DNA from: Rosa chinensis
Lineage: Eukaryota; Streptophyta; Magnoliopsida; Rosales; Rosaceae
Reading direction: 5' to 3'
DNA: 64,000 nucleotides
Assembly (NCBI RefSeq): GCF_002994745.2
Contig: NC_037089.1
Location: 22,491,641-22,555,640, forward strand
The notes under the pieces are model-generated. The model made no database searches and had not been told where the DNA came from. It saw only the letters and a list, made by a program, of their open reading frames with translations. Positions 45,148-54,784 of this stretch are shown here, one piece after another. Positions within the stretch are counted from its first letter, which is position 1; each line of letters starts with the position of its first letter. Position numbers and translations under genes: made by a program.

Positions 45148-45720
45148 TAGGTGAATATGAAGAAGATGAAGAAGAAGGAGAAAGAGGTGACGATTACGAT
45201 GGGGCTGAGTTAGCGGAGGAGGAGTCTCCTGAAAAGGTTAATATTGTGTTGCAGCGGGTCTTATTATGTCCTAAAGAAGATGGGCAGCGACGCAATATTT
45301 TCAGGTCATTTTGTTCCATCAATAACAAGGTGTGCAATTTGATTGTGGATAATGGGAGCTGCGAAAACTTTGTAGCCAAGAAACTGGTGGAATACTTACA
45401 TTTACCTATGCAGCCTCATGAAGCACCTTATTCCCTTGGTTGGGTCAAGAAAGGTCCACAAGTTCAAGTTACTGATTCCTGCAAAGTACCGGTCTCCATT
45501 GGTAAGCATTATAAAGATGAAGTTTTGTGTGATATTATTGATATGGATGCTTATCATATTTTATTTGGACGACCTTGGCAATATGATGTGGATGTGATTT
45601 ATAAAGGCAGAGATAACGTGATGATGTTTATGTGGGATAGTCATAAAATTGCTATGGCTCCCGTGTGTCAATTTGAAAAAATCTGGTGGAAAGAAAGGAG
45701 AGAGTTTCTTGACCTTGTCT
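45148..45720 (+). pseudogene. pol: gypsy pol: acidic linker and aspartic protease
   Basis: Continues the gag frame after the Harbinger. An acidic linker ([20 protein letters not shown]) leads to the protease with [19 protein letters not shown], in which the usual DSGAT catalytic motif reads DNGSC, followed by the flap region and [14 protein letters not shown]. The stretch 45066-45147 upstream of this start belongs to the transposon, so the ATG at 45066 is not the true start. The frame ends with a TAA at 45721-45723, but homology continues in another frame. Confidence 0.85.
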
Positions 45721-45723
45721 AAT

Positions 45724-47190
45724 AGTGAATTTGAGATGGAGGAGGCCTTTAGAGAAACTGAAGTTTTCTGCCCAGTGGTGATAAAGGGGTTGTTGGCTGC
45801 AGAAAAGGAAGATGTGGTGATCCCTAAGGAAGTGCAGAAATTGTTGGGAGATTTTGAAGAGTTGATTTCAGATGAGTTGCCCAACGAACTACCACCTATG
45901 AGGGACATTCAACATCAGATTGATTTGGTTCCTGGAGCTAGTTTGCCAAATCTGCCACATTACCGAATGAGTCCCAAGGAGAATGAGATTTTGAGGCAGT
46001 AGATTGAAGACTTGTTGAAAAAAGGGTTCATTCGTGAAAGTATGAGTCTTAGTGCAGTTCCAGTTCTCCTTGTTCCTAAGAAGGGCAATCAATGGCGGAT
46101 GTGTGTTGATAGCAGGGCCATAAATCAGATAACTGTGAAGTACATGTTTCCCATTCCTCGTTTGGAGGACATGCTTGATGAACTGGAGGGTTCCAAAGTG
46201 TTTACCAAGATAGATCTTTGAAGTGGTTACTACCAGGTTCGAATCAAGCCAGGAGATGAGTGGAAGACAGCTTTTAAGAGTAAGGATGGTTTGTTCGAGT
46301 GGATGGTTATGCCATTCGGGTTGTCTAATACACCCAGCACTTTTATGAGGCTTATGAACCAGGTTCTTCGTCCTTTCATTGGTTCTTTTGTCGTGGTGTA
46401 TTTTGATGATATATTGATCTATAGCAGGACCAAAGAAGAACATCTGGTACATTTGAGACAGGTTTTGGGAGCTTTACAGGAAAGTAAACTGTATATTAAC
46501 CTAAAGAAGTGTACTCTCTGTACCAACAAACTGCTATTTTTGGGATTTGTGGTTGGAGGAGAAGGCATTCAGGTTGATGAAGAGAAGGTGCGAGCAATAA
46601 GAGAATGGCTAGCTCTAAAAACAGTTTCTGAAGTTTTCATGGTTTAGCTACTTTCTACAGGAGGTTTGTGAAGAATTTCAGTACCATTACTGCCCCTATT
46701 ACTGAATGTTTGAAGAAAGGCAAATTCCAATGGGGAGAGGAACAAGAGAAGAGTTTTGCCTTAATCAAGGAGAAACTTTGTACTGCACCAGTTCTTGCTC
46801 TTCCTAATTTTGACAAGATATTTGAGGTTGAATGTGATGCTAGTGGCGTGGGGGTAGGTGCTGTGTTGTCACAAGAGAAGAAACCAGTAGCATTCTTTAG
46901 TGAAAAGCTGAGTGAAGCTCGTCAGAAGTGGAATACTTATGACCAAGAGTTTTATGCAGTGTTCCGGGCATTGAGGCAATAGGAGCACTACCTGATTCAT
47001 AGGGAGTTTGTACTGTTCACTGATCACCAAGCCTTGAAGTACCTCAATAGCCAGAAAACTGTGAATAAGATGCATGCAAGGTGGGTGAGTTTTCTGCAAA
47101 AATTCCCTTTTGTGATTCAACATAAATATGGTACTCTTAATCGGGTTGCAGATGCTTTGAGTAGGAGGGCTTCCTTGCTGGTCACTTTAG
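45724..47190 (+). pseudogene. pol: gypsy pol: reverse transcriptase and RNase H
   Basis: [22 protein letters not shown] (46069-46128), KVFTKIDL with the first catalytic Asp (46196-46219), [17 protein letters not shown], and the active site [11 protein letters not shown] (46395-46427). RNase [19 protein letters not shown] (46822-46875), then [24 protein letters not shown] and VADALSRR. In-frame stops are at 46000 (TAG), 46219 (TGA), 46645 (after a frameshift) and 46979 (TAG). In each of the point cases the expected codon is CAG, CGA or TGG, so one transition suffices. Confidence 0.92.
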
Positions 47191-48479
47191 CTCAAGAGAT
47201 TGTGGGGTTTGATCTCTTGAAGGAGTTGTATGAGGAAGATCTTGATTTCAAGGAGATTTGGGCCAAGTGCAGCAACAATAATGCAGTTGCAGATTTTTAT
47301 GAGAATGAAGGATATTTATTCAAGGGCAACCGACTTTGTATCCCTAGTTCTTCATTGAGGGAGAAACTTATCAGAGATCTGCATGGAGGGGGATTGAGTG
47401 GGCACTTGGGCCGAGACAAAACTATTGCTAGCATTGAGGAGAGGTATTTCTGGCCACAGTTGAAGAAGGATGCAGGAACTATCGTAAGAAAGTGCTATAC
47501 CTGCCAGGTCTCTAAGGGTCAGTCCTAAAACACAAGTCTTTATCTACCTTTACCTGTTCTTGAAAATATTTGGCAAGACCTTGCTATGGATTTTGTGTTG
47601 GGATTACCCCGTACCCAAAGGGGTGTGGATTCGGTGTTTGTGGTAGTTGACAGGTTCTCTAAGATGGCACATTTCATCGCCTGTAAGAAGGCTGCTGATG
47701 CTTCTAATATAGCTAAACTGTTCTTCAGGGAGGTGGTTCGTTTGCATGGAGTACCCAAGTCCATCACTTCTGACAGAGACACAAAGTTCCTTAGCCATTT
47801 CTGGATTACCTTGTGGAGGATGTTTGGAACAGCTTTGAACCGTAGCAGCACAGCTCATCCTCAAACTGATGGATAGACAGAGGTTACTAACAGAACTTTG
47901 GGTAACATGGTCTTAAGTGTTTGTGGAGATCGACCCAAACAGTGGGATTATGCTTTGCCACAGGTGGAGTTTGCTTATAACAGTGTTGTGCATAGCGCCA
48001 CAGGGAAGTCACCATTCTCCTTAATTTATACTGCTGTTCCTCGACATGTGGTTGATCTAGTGAAGCTTCCTAAGGTTCCTGGGGTTAGTGTTGCTGCTGA
48101 GGGCATGGCTAGAGATGTGCAGGCTGTTTGGGATGAAGTTAAGGCCAAGCTGGAAGCAACTAATGCTAAGAATAAAGCTGCAGCTGATAAACATCGCAGA
48201 GTGAAATTGTTCCAAGAGGGTGATGACGTGATGGTATTTATGAGGAATGAGAGATTTCCTGTTGGTACCTATAACAAGCTGAAGCCCAGAAAATATGGTC
48301 CTTTTAAGGTGCTGCGGAAGATCAACGACAATGCTTATGTTGTTGCTCTTCCTGATTCCATGGGTATCTCCAACACCTTTAATGTGGCTGACCTGCATGA
48401 GTTTCGTGAAGATGAGGTTCTTTATCCAGATGAGAACTCGGGGTCGAGTTCTTCGGAGGTGGAGGAGACTGATGCATAA
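47191..48479 (+). pseudogene. pol: gypsy pol: integrase with GPY/F-type C-terminus
   Basis: The zinc-binding HHCC region ([15 protein letters not shown] ... KCYTCQVSK) spans 47380-47511. The catalytic core has [20 protein letters not shown] (first Asp), TSDRDTKF (second Asp) and a Glu after HPQTDG, separated from it by a TAG at 47872-47874. Another stop (TAA, 47526-47528) follows KGQS. The C-terminal part, 47898-48479, is intact and holds [20 protein letters not shown], the GPY/F-like module, and FNVADLHEF. It ends in EVEETDA with the stop inside the 3' LTR. The purine-rich GGAGGTGGAGGAGAC just before the LTR doubles as coding sequence and polypurine tract. Confidence 0.9.
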
Positions 48480-48597
48480 CGGATCTTTCATCTTTTAATC
48501 AATAAAATAGAGATTTTCTCTTTTATCTCTGGTGGACTCCAGAATCCTTTTGTTAGGTTTATTGCTGGTAAACCTAGTTATCAATCCGACTGCGTCA
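48470..48597 (+). repeat. 3' LTR of the gypsy element (128 bp)
   Basis: TGATGCATAACGGATC to CTGCGTCA, followed by the TSD TATCA. Differs from the 5' LTR at only a few positions by eye. Confidence 0.93.
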
Positions 48598-48602
48598 TAT
48601 CA

Positions 48603-49518
48603 TCTAAAACAGAATATGGATTCTGTGATGCATTTTCTAGGAGGGGGTTTCCACATCCCACATACTGATCTTCTTTGAATGCTAAACACCTTTTCTTATG
48701 CTTCACAGCAAGCTTAAGATAATCAGACATCTCCTCTGGAGTACGTTTCTCTGATTCTCGGTCTGCTGATGACAACCTAAGCGGTTTGCTAGCCCTATGT
48801 CTCTCAATAACCTGATTATACCAGGTCTCAAGCAGCTCTTCATTTTTAGACCTCGGTGGCTTATTTTCAATTTCAGATTCTCCATATCTTGATCCAAAAC
48901 CAAAAGCTGTTTTTGAATGAATCTGCATGCACGAACATTAAATAACAATCATATCGCAACTCTCCCCAGCTTTTATGCTTAAGTTTTTGCTGGGATTCCT
49001 CCCACCACTCCCCTGATTTCACTCCTAGTCCTTACGAATCATTTAGAACCCGAAAGTTAGAAGTCATCACATCTATTGACAAGAATTCATTAGTTCATTT
49101 CAATTCATAAATCAATTCACTAGTTTCACATGGGATATTAGATTCCACAATCCATTTTATTATCCAACACCATTAGGTGCATTATTAGTTGTTTTACAAC
49201 CCAATTCCTAAAATTTTACAACTTGAAATCAACCAGCTCTATTCCTAAACATGCATTACCCGAAACCAAAAAAAATGTTTTCTTCAGATATAACATAATT
49301 GAATCCCACATTTGCTTCCTACTGTCATTCCAACCATAACAAATGCTTAAATGTGTCTAGAACGATAAACCGATTTCCGATACTCAATCGAATAAACAAA
49401 TATCAAAACCCAGAAAGAGCATACACCTTGGACGCGTCGCGCTGTTGAACCTGAACTCCTTCTGCGGAAGAATTCTGGAGAGTGAAGTACACGTCATCAG
49501 CATGCAACTGCAAATCTG
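48603..49518 (-). pseudogene. Gln/Met-rich host gene, 5' part, cut by the gypsy element
   Basis: Two exons are visible. 49427-49518 reads ADLQLHADDVYFTLQNSSAE and on to DASK, between a TTAG acceptor and a GTGTAT donor. 48603-48922, after a GCATGCAG acceptor, reads IHSKTAFGFGSRYGESEIEN, then ETWYNQVIERHRASKPLRLS, SADRESEKRTPEEMSDYLKL and AFKEDQYVGCGNPLLENASQ. The frame is open to the insertion point and carries on at 39371. The good codon structure suggests that the gene was functional until, or shortly before, the gypsy insertion. I do not recognise the family. The true first exon was not found; it may lie in 49530-49860. Confidence 0.62.
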
Positions 49519-50261
49519 CTAACGGAAATAGTCATCAGCAATCAGAAGCCAAGAACAAGAGGTGGGATTGAGCTTGGAAACGGCGAGCGAAGAAGAAGAA
49601 GAGGAATTGGAATTGGAATTGGAGTTGTCTAAAAAGTACCGCGATCAGCTCCCTGGAAAGGAAAAAGTTATGATTGGGATTCGGCAGAGACAGAGGTTGT
49701 CAGACCATATACCATTACGTTTGCTCTCAATTACAATTCTTGTACTGTTTATGTTTGCTACCCATTGTGAAGAATTCTGGAATGCCTCCTAACACCGTTA
49801 ACGGCAGGGGTTATTTAGTAATCTAATCTCAGTTGGTAAATCTAGTATAACTCTTCTTTATTTCTAGTTAAAAATCTTCAAACTCTTCTGTCCCATCTCG
49901 GGGTGGTTGATGATATCGTCGGTGTATGCGCTTCTTTTTGGTTGATTCACCTCTGTGATCGCTGTTTTGTTGGAGATCCTGCCTGTGTTAGGCTGGATCT
50001 GTTGGGTGGCTGGGATAGTGATGCTTGGATTGGCACTTTCGCGACGTTTTGAAGTTGGATCTGGGCTGCAATCTCTCTTTCTTTTTATGTATTTTTTTTT
50101 TTTTTGTGTTTTGTTCCTAAAATTTACTAAATTATAAATTGCATTAGGTTCACACTGATTAGTGCAATATTCCATTCACACTGATGTTCCTAATGGATAT
50201 ACCGCAAATGAGAGATTGGGGAAGTAAACATACCAGGGCCACAAAAACAACAAATGTAAAG
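49519..50261. other. Spacer between the Gln/Met-rich gene and unit B
   Basis: No supported gene. A Glu/Leu-rich open frame at 49562-49792 and small frames at 49864-50175 are most likely chance. A T-run lies at about 50090-50105. Confidence 0.5.
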
Positions 50262-50551
50262 TGTTTGACTCGATATAAGACCGTATATCGATCAAAGAAG
50301 TATAAGCAAAGGGAAACAGTTGATCTGCAAAAATTTGGCATACAATTCGTTCTTAATGAAGTATCCCATGAACTTAATTATTGGTATTTCCACACTCATC
50401 TGCTTAATGGTTAACATTTAACAACAACAACAAAATCTCACACAACAATAGTGAAAAACAAGTTCAAATCCAAAAAGAAATACAGAAATCCCAGAATTAA
50501 AAGAGATCAAAGAAGTACGTACGTGACCATTATCATGCATTAACGTGCCCT

Positions 50552-52027
50552 TCATGTCGTTTTACATCCTCTGTGGGTTTTAAGGTACTCCAAAAACTTA
50601 TCCACGTACGCATTTTGCCTCTTCCAGTCTCCAAACAACGGCTTCAACTCCTGGGCCTTGTCCCTGTATACCCTCCCCTCCTCCTTCTCCATCACCATCC
50701 TCAGCGACTCCGCCACCGCCTCACTCGTAAACGACCCGTCTTGATCGTTCCTCCGCAACTCATATCCGACCTTCTTCTCCCCGAAATACCTCGCATTCAA
50801 CCCCTGGTCGTTCGACATGGGTAACAACACCAGCGGTCTACCAAAAGTCAACGCCTCCACCACTGAGCTCCAACCCGAATGACTCAGAAACACGCCCACC
50901 GAGTCGTGAGCCAGTATCTTCACCTGTGGGGCCCATCTCCTGCACACCACTCCCCGCCCTTCATTTCTCTCTTCGAAACCCTCCGGCAACTTTACCGCAT
51001 CATCGCCGTGTTTGGTTCTCAGCACCCAAAAGAAGGGCGAACCGGACTTCTCCAAACCTAGGGCTATTTCCGTTGCTTCCTCTTGACTCGGCATTGCTTC
51101 CGTTCCGAAAGCCACGTAAACCACCGTGTTTTTGTTCTGCCGGTCCAACCAGTCCTTTATTGACCGCCACGTTTCATTTTCGTCGTCGGCTTTCGGCGTA
51201 TTGGAGAGTAAACCAACCGGCAGAACAGGTTTTCCGTGTATAACTCGTAGCAGGCTCAACCATTCCGGTTCAAACTCTGAACAGCTTCTTACAGCGATCA
51301 AGTCGCAGCCTCGCAGTGTCTCCATGAACCGATACAGGTCCGAGACGTTTGTTTCGTCTCCAGTTATTCGTTTATAGAGCCGAAGCACCTCAAAAAACCG
51401 CAACGCCACGGTGGCCGGGAATGGCACCCACTTGGGCGGGACTACGTAATCCTCTGGTAACTTACGGTCATCAGCAGGTATTTCAGGCGAGGTGGGCCCT
51501 AGGAAGGTCACAGCGGTGGCTATCACAATGCTGAAGAAGGCGGTCGGGATCCCGAGAGTTTGGGCTATTTCCGGCACCCAGTAAGGCGCGAAGTCAAAGA
51601 GAAGCCAATCGGGGTTGGTAGATTTGAGGAATTGGGAGATCGGTTGGGCCAGACAATCGTAGGCATTCTTGAGATGTGGGACCTGGTCTTCGGGCAAGTC
51701 TGCGGTGGCCTCAGCACCTTCTGGAAGGTTAGGATTCTGGGGCAGTGGAAGCTTCACAAAGGTGATTAGGGCGGAGAGTTTTGGCCGGAGAGGAGGGAGG
51801 CGGTCGATGTTTCTTGGGGTGGAGATGAATGAGATTTTGTGGCCTTTTCCGGCGATCAACTTGGCGAGTTCGAGGTATGGGATCATGTGGCCAAAGGCTA
51901 GCCATGGGAACATGGCTATGTGTAGCTTAATGTCCTTGTTATTGTTGGGCATGGTGGGGTGGACAATGATGGACTCCATGGGGTGGACATTGATGGACTC
52001 CATGGGGTGGACAGTGAAGGACTTCAT
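50552..52027 (-). CDS. UDP-glycosyltransferase, UGT91-type (UGT-B)
   Basis: Tandem paralog of UGT-A; intact intronless ORF, 491 aa. Catalytic His at residue 47 in MFPWLAFGHMIPY. PSPG box from Trp365 to Gln408, identical to that of UGT-A, including HSGWSS. Two changes set it apart. The N-terminus is 16 residues longer because a 24-bp unit is present three times (repeated HPMESI). The C-terminus is shorter: after KTHRG the frame reads CKTT and stops, whereas UGT-A continues for about 23 more residues; small indels at the end explain this. Acceptor-domain differences such as ALRFFEVLRLYKRITGDE against AWRFFEVLRLFKAISGDE may alter substrate choice. Role, location and family are as for UGT-A. Alternative starts at Met9, Met17 and Met26 are in frame. 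Confidence 0.92.
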   Translation of the reverse strand: MKSFTVHPMESINVHPMESIIVHPTMPNNNKDIKLHIAMFPWLAFGHMIPYLELAKLIAGKGHKISFISTPRNIDRLPPLRPKLSALITFVKLPLPQNPNLPEGAEATADLPEDQVPHLKNAYDCLAQPISQFLKSTNPDWLLFDFAPYWVPEIAQTLGIPTAFFSIVIATAVTFLGPTSPEIPADDRKLPEDYVVPPKWVPFPATVALRFFEVLRLYKRITGDETNVSDLYRFMETLRGCDLIAVRSCSEFEPEWLSLLRVIHGKPVLPVGLLSNTPKADDENETWRSIKDWLDRQNKNTVVYVAFGTEAMPSQEEATEIALGLEKSGSPFFWVLRTKHGDDAVKLPEGFEERNEGRGVVCRRWAPQVKILAHDSVGVFLSHSGWSSVVEALTFGRPLVLLPMSNDQGLNARYFGEKKVGYELRRNDQDGSFTSEAVAESLRMVMEKEEGRVYRDKAQELKPLFGDWKRQNAYVDKFLEYLKTHRGCKTT

Positions 52028-52030
52028 GGT
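51959..52030 (-). repeat. Three 24-bp direct repeats in the start of UGT-B
   Basis: Units 51959-51982, 51983-52006 and 52007-52030, related to GTGGACAATGATGGACTCCATGGG on the plus strand. Each offers an in-frame ATG. UGT-A has one unit only. The array keeps the frame because 24 is divisible by 3. Confidence 0.93.
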
Positions 52031-52073
52031 TTTCTTCTACTCAGTATGCAGAAAACCAGGTCGCTTGCTTGGA

Positions 52074-52080
52074 TTATATA
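52074..52080 (-). promoter_or_regulatory. TATA box of UGT-B
   Basis: TATATAA on the minus strand, 47 bases from the first ATG, exactly as in UGT-A. Confidence 0.72.
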
Positions 52081-53214
52081 GTTGTGTAGTCTTTATGGAT
52101 GCGACACTGCTAATCATATTCCCAAATATCCGTCTTATTAGCTTAGACTTGGGATCTGACACTACTAAACCACGGGGGAAGAAAAGCAAAGTCCAGTATG
52201 GCAGTATATATAGACAATAAGTATTTGTCAACTTAACTATACTGTAGCTTTAGACTTTGATCAGTACCAAATTAGACTGTTTACCCAAAAAAAAAAACAC
52301 GATCTGATTCTGGTGCTCCCTGGAAGGAAAAATTTATGATTGGGATTTGCCAGAGATTGATAATAGACAATAATAGAGGTGAGTAGGACCTTACACCATA
52401 TGCCATTATTGGTCGACATAATGACTTGGTAGTACCTATGCTGCATTTTCTCAAATTTCTTGATGTGTGCTAGAATTCTTTTCCTGTGTAAGATACATTA
52501 GCTTCCTCTTGTTACATTCCTACTTCTGTCAACTACTTGGTGTTACATTCCTGCTTCTGTTAATCAGCCTTTTGTTTTCAGATGGAGAGATTTAGTTTTC
52601 TTATGTACATGATTTTAGAGCTCAAATTTTAAGTTTGAGAGTTAACTTGTTTCCTCAAATATGGGACTTTTTTAGTTATACTCTGGGCATTGGGTGACAT
52701 TCTAAGCTCCTTGTCACCGTCAATTTCCCAAGGGAAAAATTCACCAATGATGTCTGGACACTTTGGTGACTTTCAGAATAATACCTGAACTTACAAAGTT
52801 ATCAATGTGATACCTGGACTCATTTTTTCATATCAACGTCGTACCTACGAACAGTTTCCGTCATGGAGCCGTTAAATTTTGCACGTGTGATGCACGTGAG
52901 TCACTTAATGAAGATAAAAAGACCGATTTACCCAAAAAAAATTTTGAAAAAATTCACCAACGGTGTCTGGACACTTATGGGATTTTCAGAATGATACCTG
53001 AACTTACAAAGTTATCAATGTAATACCTGGACTCATTTTTTTGTATCAACGTCGTACCTACGACCAATTTCCATCACGGAGCCGTTAAATTTTGCATGTG
53101 AGTAACTTGATGAAGACAAAAAGACCGATTTACCCCTAAAAGTTTTTTTTCCTTCCTTTTCTTTTTTTCTTTCTTCTTATTCTTTTTTGTTTTCTTCTTC
53201 CCCTGATTTGAATC

Positions 53215-53706
53215 ATGAAGATTCAAACCATCTTACTCGGCCGATTCCCACCTCCAATCGCTGATCAAACACCGTTGTTGCGTCTCAATCCACCTTCATG
53301 CATCGCAAATGATTCTAGTTCCTCCCACTTCAAATCTTACAGCAAATTGAAATTGTGCATTGAGGCTTCGCCGCTTACTCCAAATTCATCCCCGCCGTCG
53401 ACGACTTATCCACCACCACTCTTGTTCTCTCCTCCGACCCCCTTTTATACACCATTGATCAGAAACTCAGACCCCGCCAGCCCTCCACTCTCAAATCACA
53501 GCTCCAATCCCACCTTGCCATCCTCTCCGTCATTCCTGACATGCAACACCACCTCCACACCATCCTCACCTACAACTTCACCAGTCGAGCCTGCAACTTC
53601 GGCCTCTAGCCCAACTTCGATCAGAGGCAATTGTAGGCAGACAAAGATTAACATTAACTTCGACCTCCACACCATCCTCACCTGCAGAAAATTCGAGCTG
53701 TTCTGA
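53215..53706 (+). pseudogene. Captured gene piece in the Pack-MULE, unidentified
   Basis: A Pro/Ser-rich open frame from ATG 53215. A different frame over 53400-53630 looks more like real protein (LVLSSDPLLYTIDQKLRPRQ, then [19 protein letters not shown], ending at a TAG). Which frame, if either, is derived from a gene is unclear; I do not recognise it. Confidence 0.35.
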
Positions 53707-54147
53707 TTCACCAGCTCTGCCACTCCGCTGCTGCCCACCATTGCGCCTCGCTGATTAGCAAACAAAGAACTCGGAGCCTCCACCATCGAGAAATGGAGGC
53801 TCGCGTTCTGTGTGTCTTGCGCGGAGGATATCGACACCGTCGGAGAAGATGTTGTCATAACAGAAATTGAGTTTGGGTTCAATGGCGGCAGCTCGTCGAT
53901 TGCGGCCTTGGCTTTCTTGATGAGCCAATCGATGACCATGCTGGGTCGGTCGTATCCGAGTTGGTCTTGTGCGTCGTAGAATTGAATAGCGATGTGGGCG
54001 GCGAGCCGGACGCGGTGGTCCCTGGGCCTTTGGCGGTGCAAACCTTGCTATGGCAGTCCTTCCGGCCGGTAGCCTTAGAATGTGGCCTCGAGCCTCCACG
54101 ATTTCGCTAGCGGTGGAGGAAGAAGCAGTCATTATCCCCAAACCCAA
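53700..54147 (-). pseudogene. Captured class II (CIN-type) TCP transcription factor fragment
   Basis: TCP proteins bind DNA through a basic helix-loop-helix domain and control leaf and flower growth. Seen on the minus strand: SEIVEARGHILR (54100-54060), then in another frame [15 protein letters not shown] (the TCP basic region with Arg changed to Cys, about 54070-54026), then in a third frame [27 protein letters not shown] and [16 protein letters not shown] (about 54023-53880). That order and spacing match TCP4-like proteins; two one-base indels separate the parts. The frame runs on to about 53700 with STVSIS-like Ser/Thr-rich sequence. It is interrupted and lacks most of the C-terminus, so no working TCP protein is expected. 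Confidence 0.85.
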
Positions 54148-54784
54148 TCAAGAAGCAGCGGAGGACGAAGTCATTGCGCGGTGGTGGAGGTTGTTGTGGC
54201 TCTCCCCCATTTTTCTTCTTGCATATTCAATGGTGGGTTCTCCGAAAGCAGTGGTGTTGGCAAGGAGAGAAGGAGAGAATAAAGAATCCGAAAAAGAAGA
54301 AGAAGAAGAATAAAGAAAGAAAGAAAGAAAGAAAAGAAAAGGAAAAAAAAAAACCATTGAGGGTAAATCGGTCTTTTTGTCTTTATTAAGTGACTCATGT
54401 GCATCGCAAGTGCAAAATTTAACGGCTCCGTGACGGAAATTGGTCGTAGGTACGACGTTGATATGAAAAAATGAGTCCAGGTATCACATTGATAACTTTG
54501 TAAGTTCAGGTATCATTCTGAAAGTCCACTAACTGTTCAGACACCGTTGGTGAATTTTTCCAAAAAATTTTGAGGGTAAATCGGTCTTTTTATCTTCATT
54601 AAGTGACTCACATGCATTGCACGTGCAAAATTTAACTGCTCCGTGACGAAAACTATTCGTAGGTACGACGTTGATATGAAAAAATGAGTCCAGGTATCAC
54701 ATTGATAACTTTGTAAGTTCGGGTATCATTCTGAAAGTCCCCTAAGTGTCCAGACACCGTTGGTGAGTTTTTCCCATTTCCCAA

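Larger units (their letters stand above)
39372..48597 (+). mobile_element. Ty3/gypsy chromovirus-type LTR retrotransposon (Reina-like), split by a Harbinger element
   Basis: Complete: 128-bp LTRs at 39372-39499 and 48470-48597, TSD TATCA on both sides (39367-39371, 48598-48602), primer site TGGTATCAGAGC right after the 5' LTR, and gag-protease-RT-RNase H-integrase order. Without the 4.5-kb Harbinger it is about 4.7 kb. Very short LTRs and this size suit the Reina lineage; I do not see a clear chromodomain after the integrase. The pol stop codon (48477-48479) lies inside the 3' LTR, so coding region and LTR overlap. It is inserted in the Gln/Met-rich host gene. Confidence 0.95.
52732..54775. 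mobile_element. Pack-MULE with captured TCP gene fragment, upstream of UGT-B
   Basis: Long inverted termini starting GGGAAAAATTCACCAA (left) and, on the complement of the right end, GGGAAAAACTCACCAACGG. A perfect 9-bp TSD ATTTCCCAA (52723-52731, 54776-54784) flanks it; unit A has one ATTTCCCAA and no element at the same place (34738-34746). Each terminus is doubled: two tandem copies of about 210 bases on the left (52732-52945, 52946-53140) and two on the right (54350-54560, 54565-54775). No MURA transposase is present. The centre, 53150-54350, is foreign, G/C-rich gene sequence. A Mutator-like element carrying gene pieces is a Pack-MULE. Confidence 0.93.

Noticed and set aside
49562..49792. 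76-codon plus-strand ORF with a Glu/Leu-rich start and hydrophobic end
   Set aside because: Overlaps the likely 5' end of the minus-strand Gln/Met-rich gene, with no homology and GAA/TTG repeats that explain the open frame.
53496..54041. 181-codon minus-strand ORF as a functional TCP gene
   Set aside because: The TCP domain is split over frames by indels, the rest of the frame is non-TCP sequence, and it lies in a Pack-MULE.
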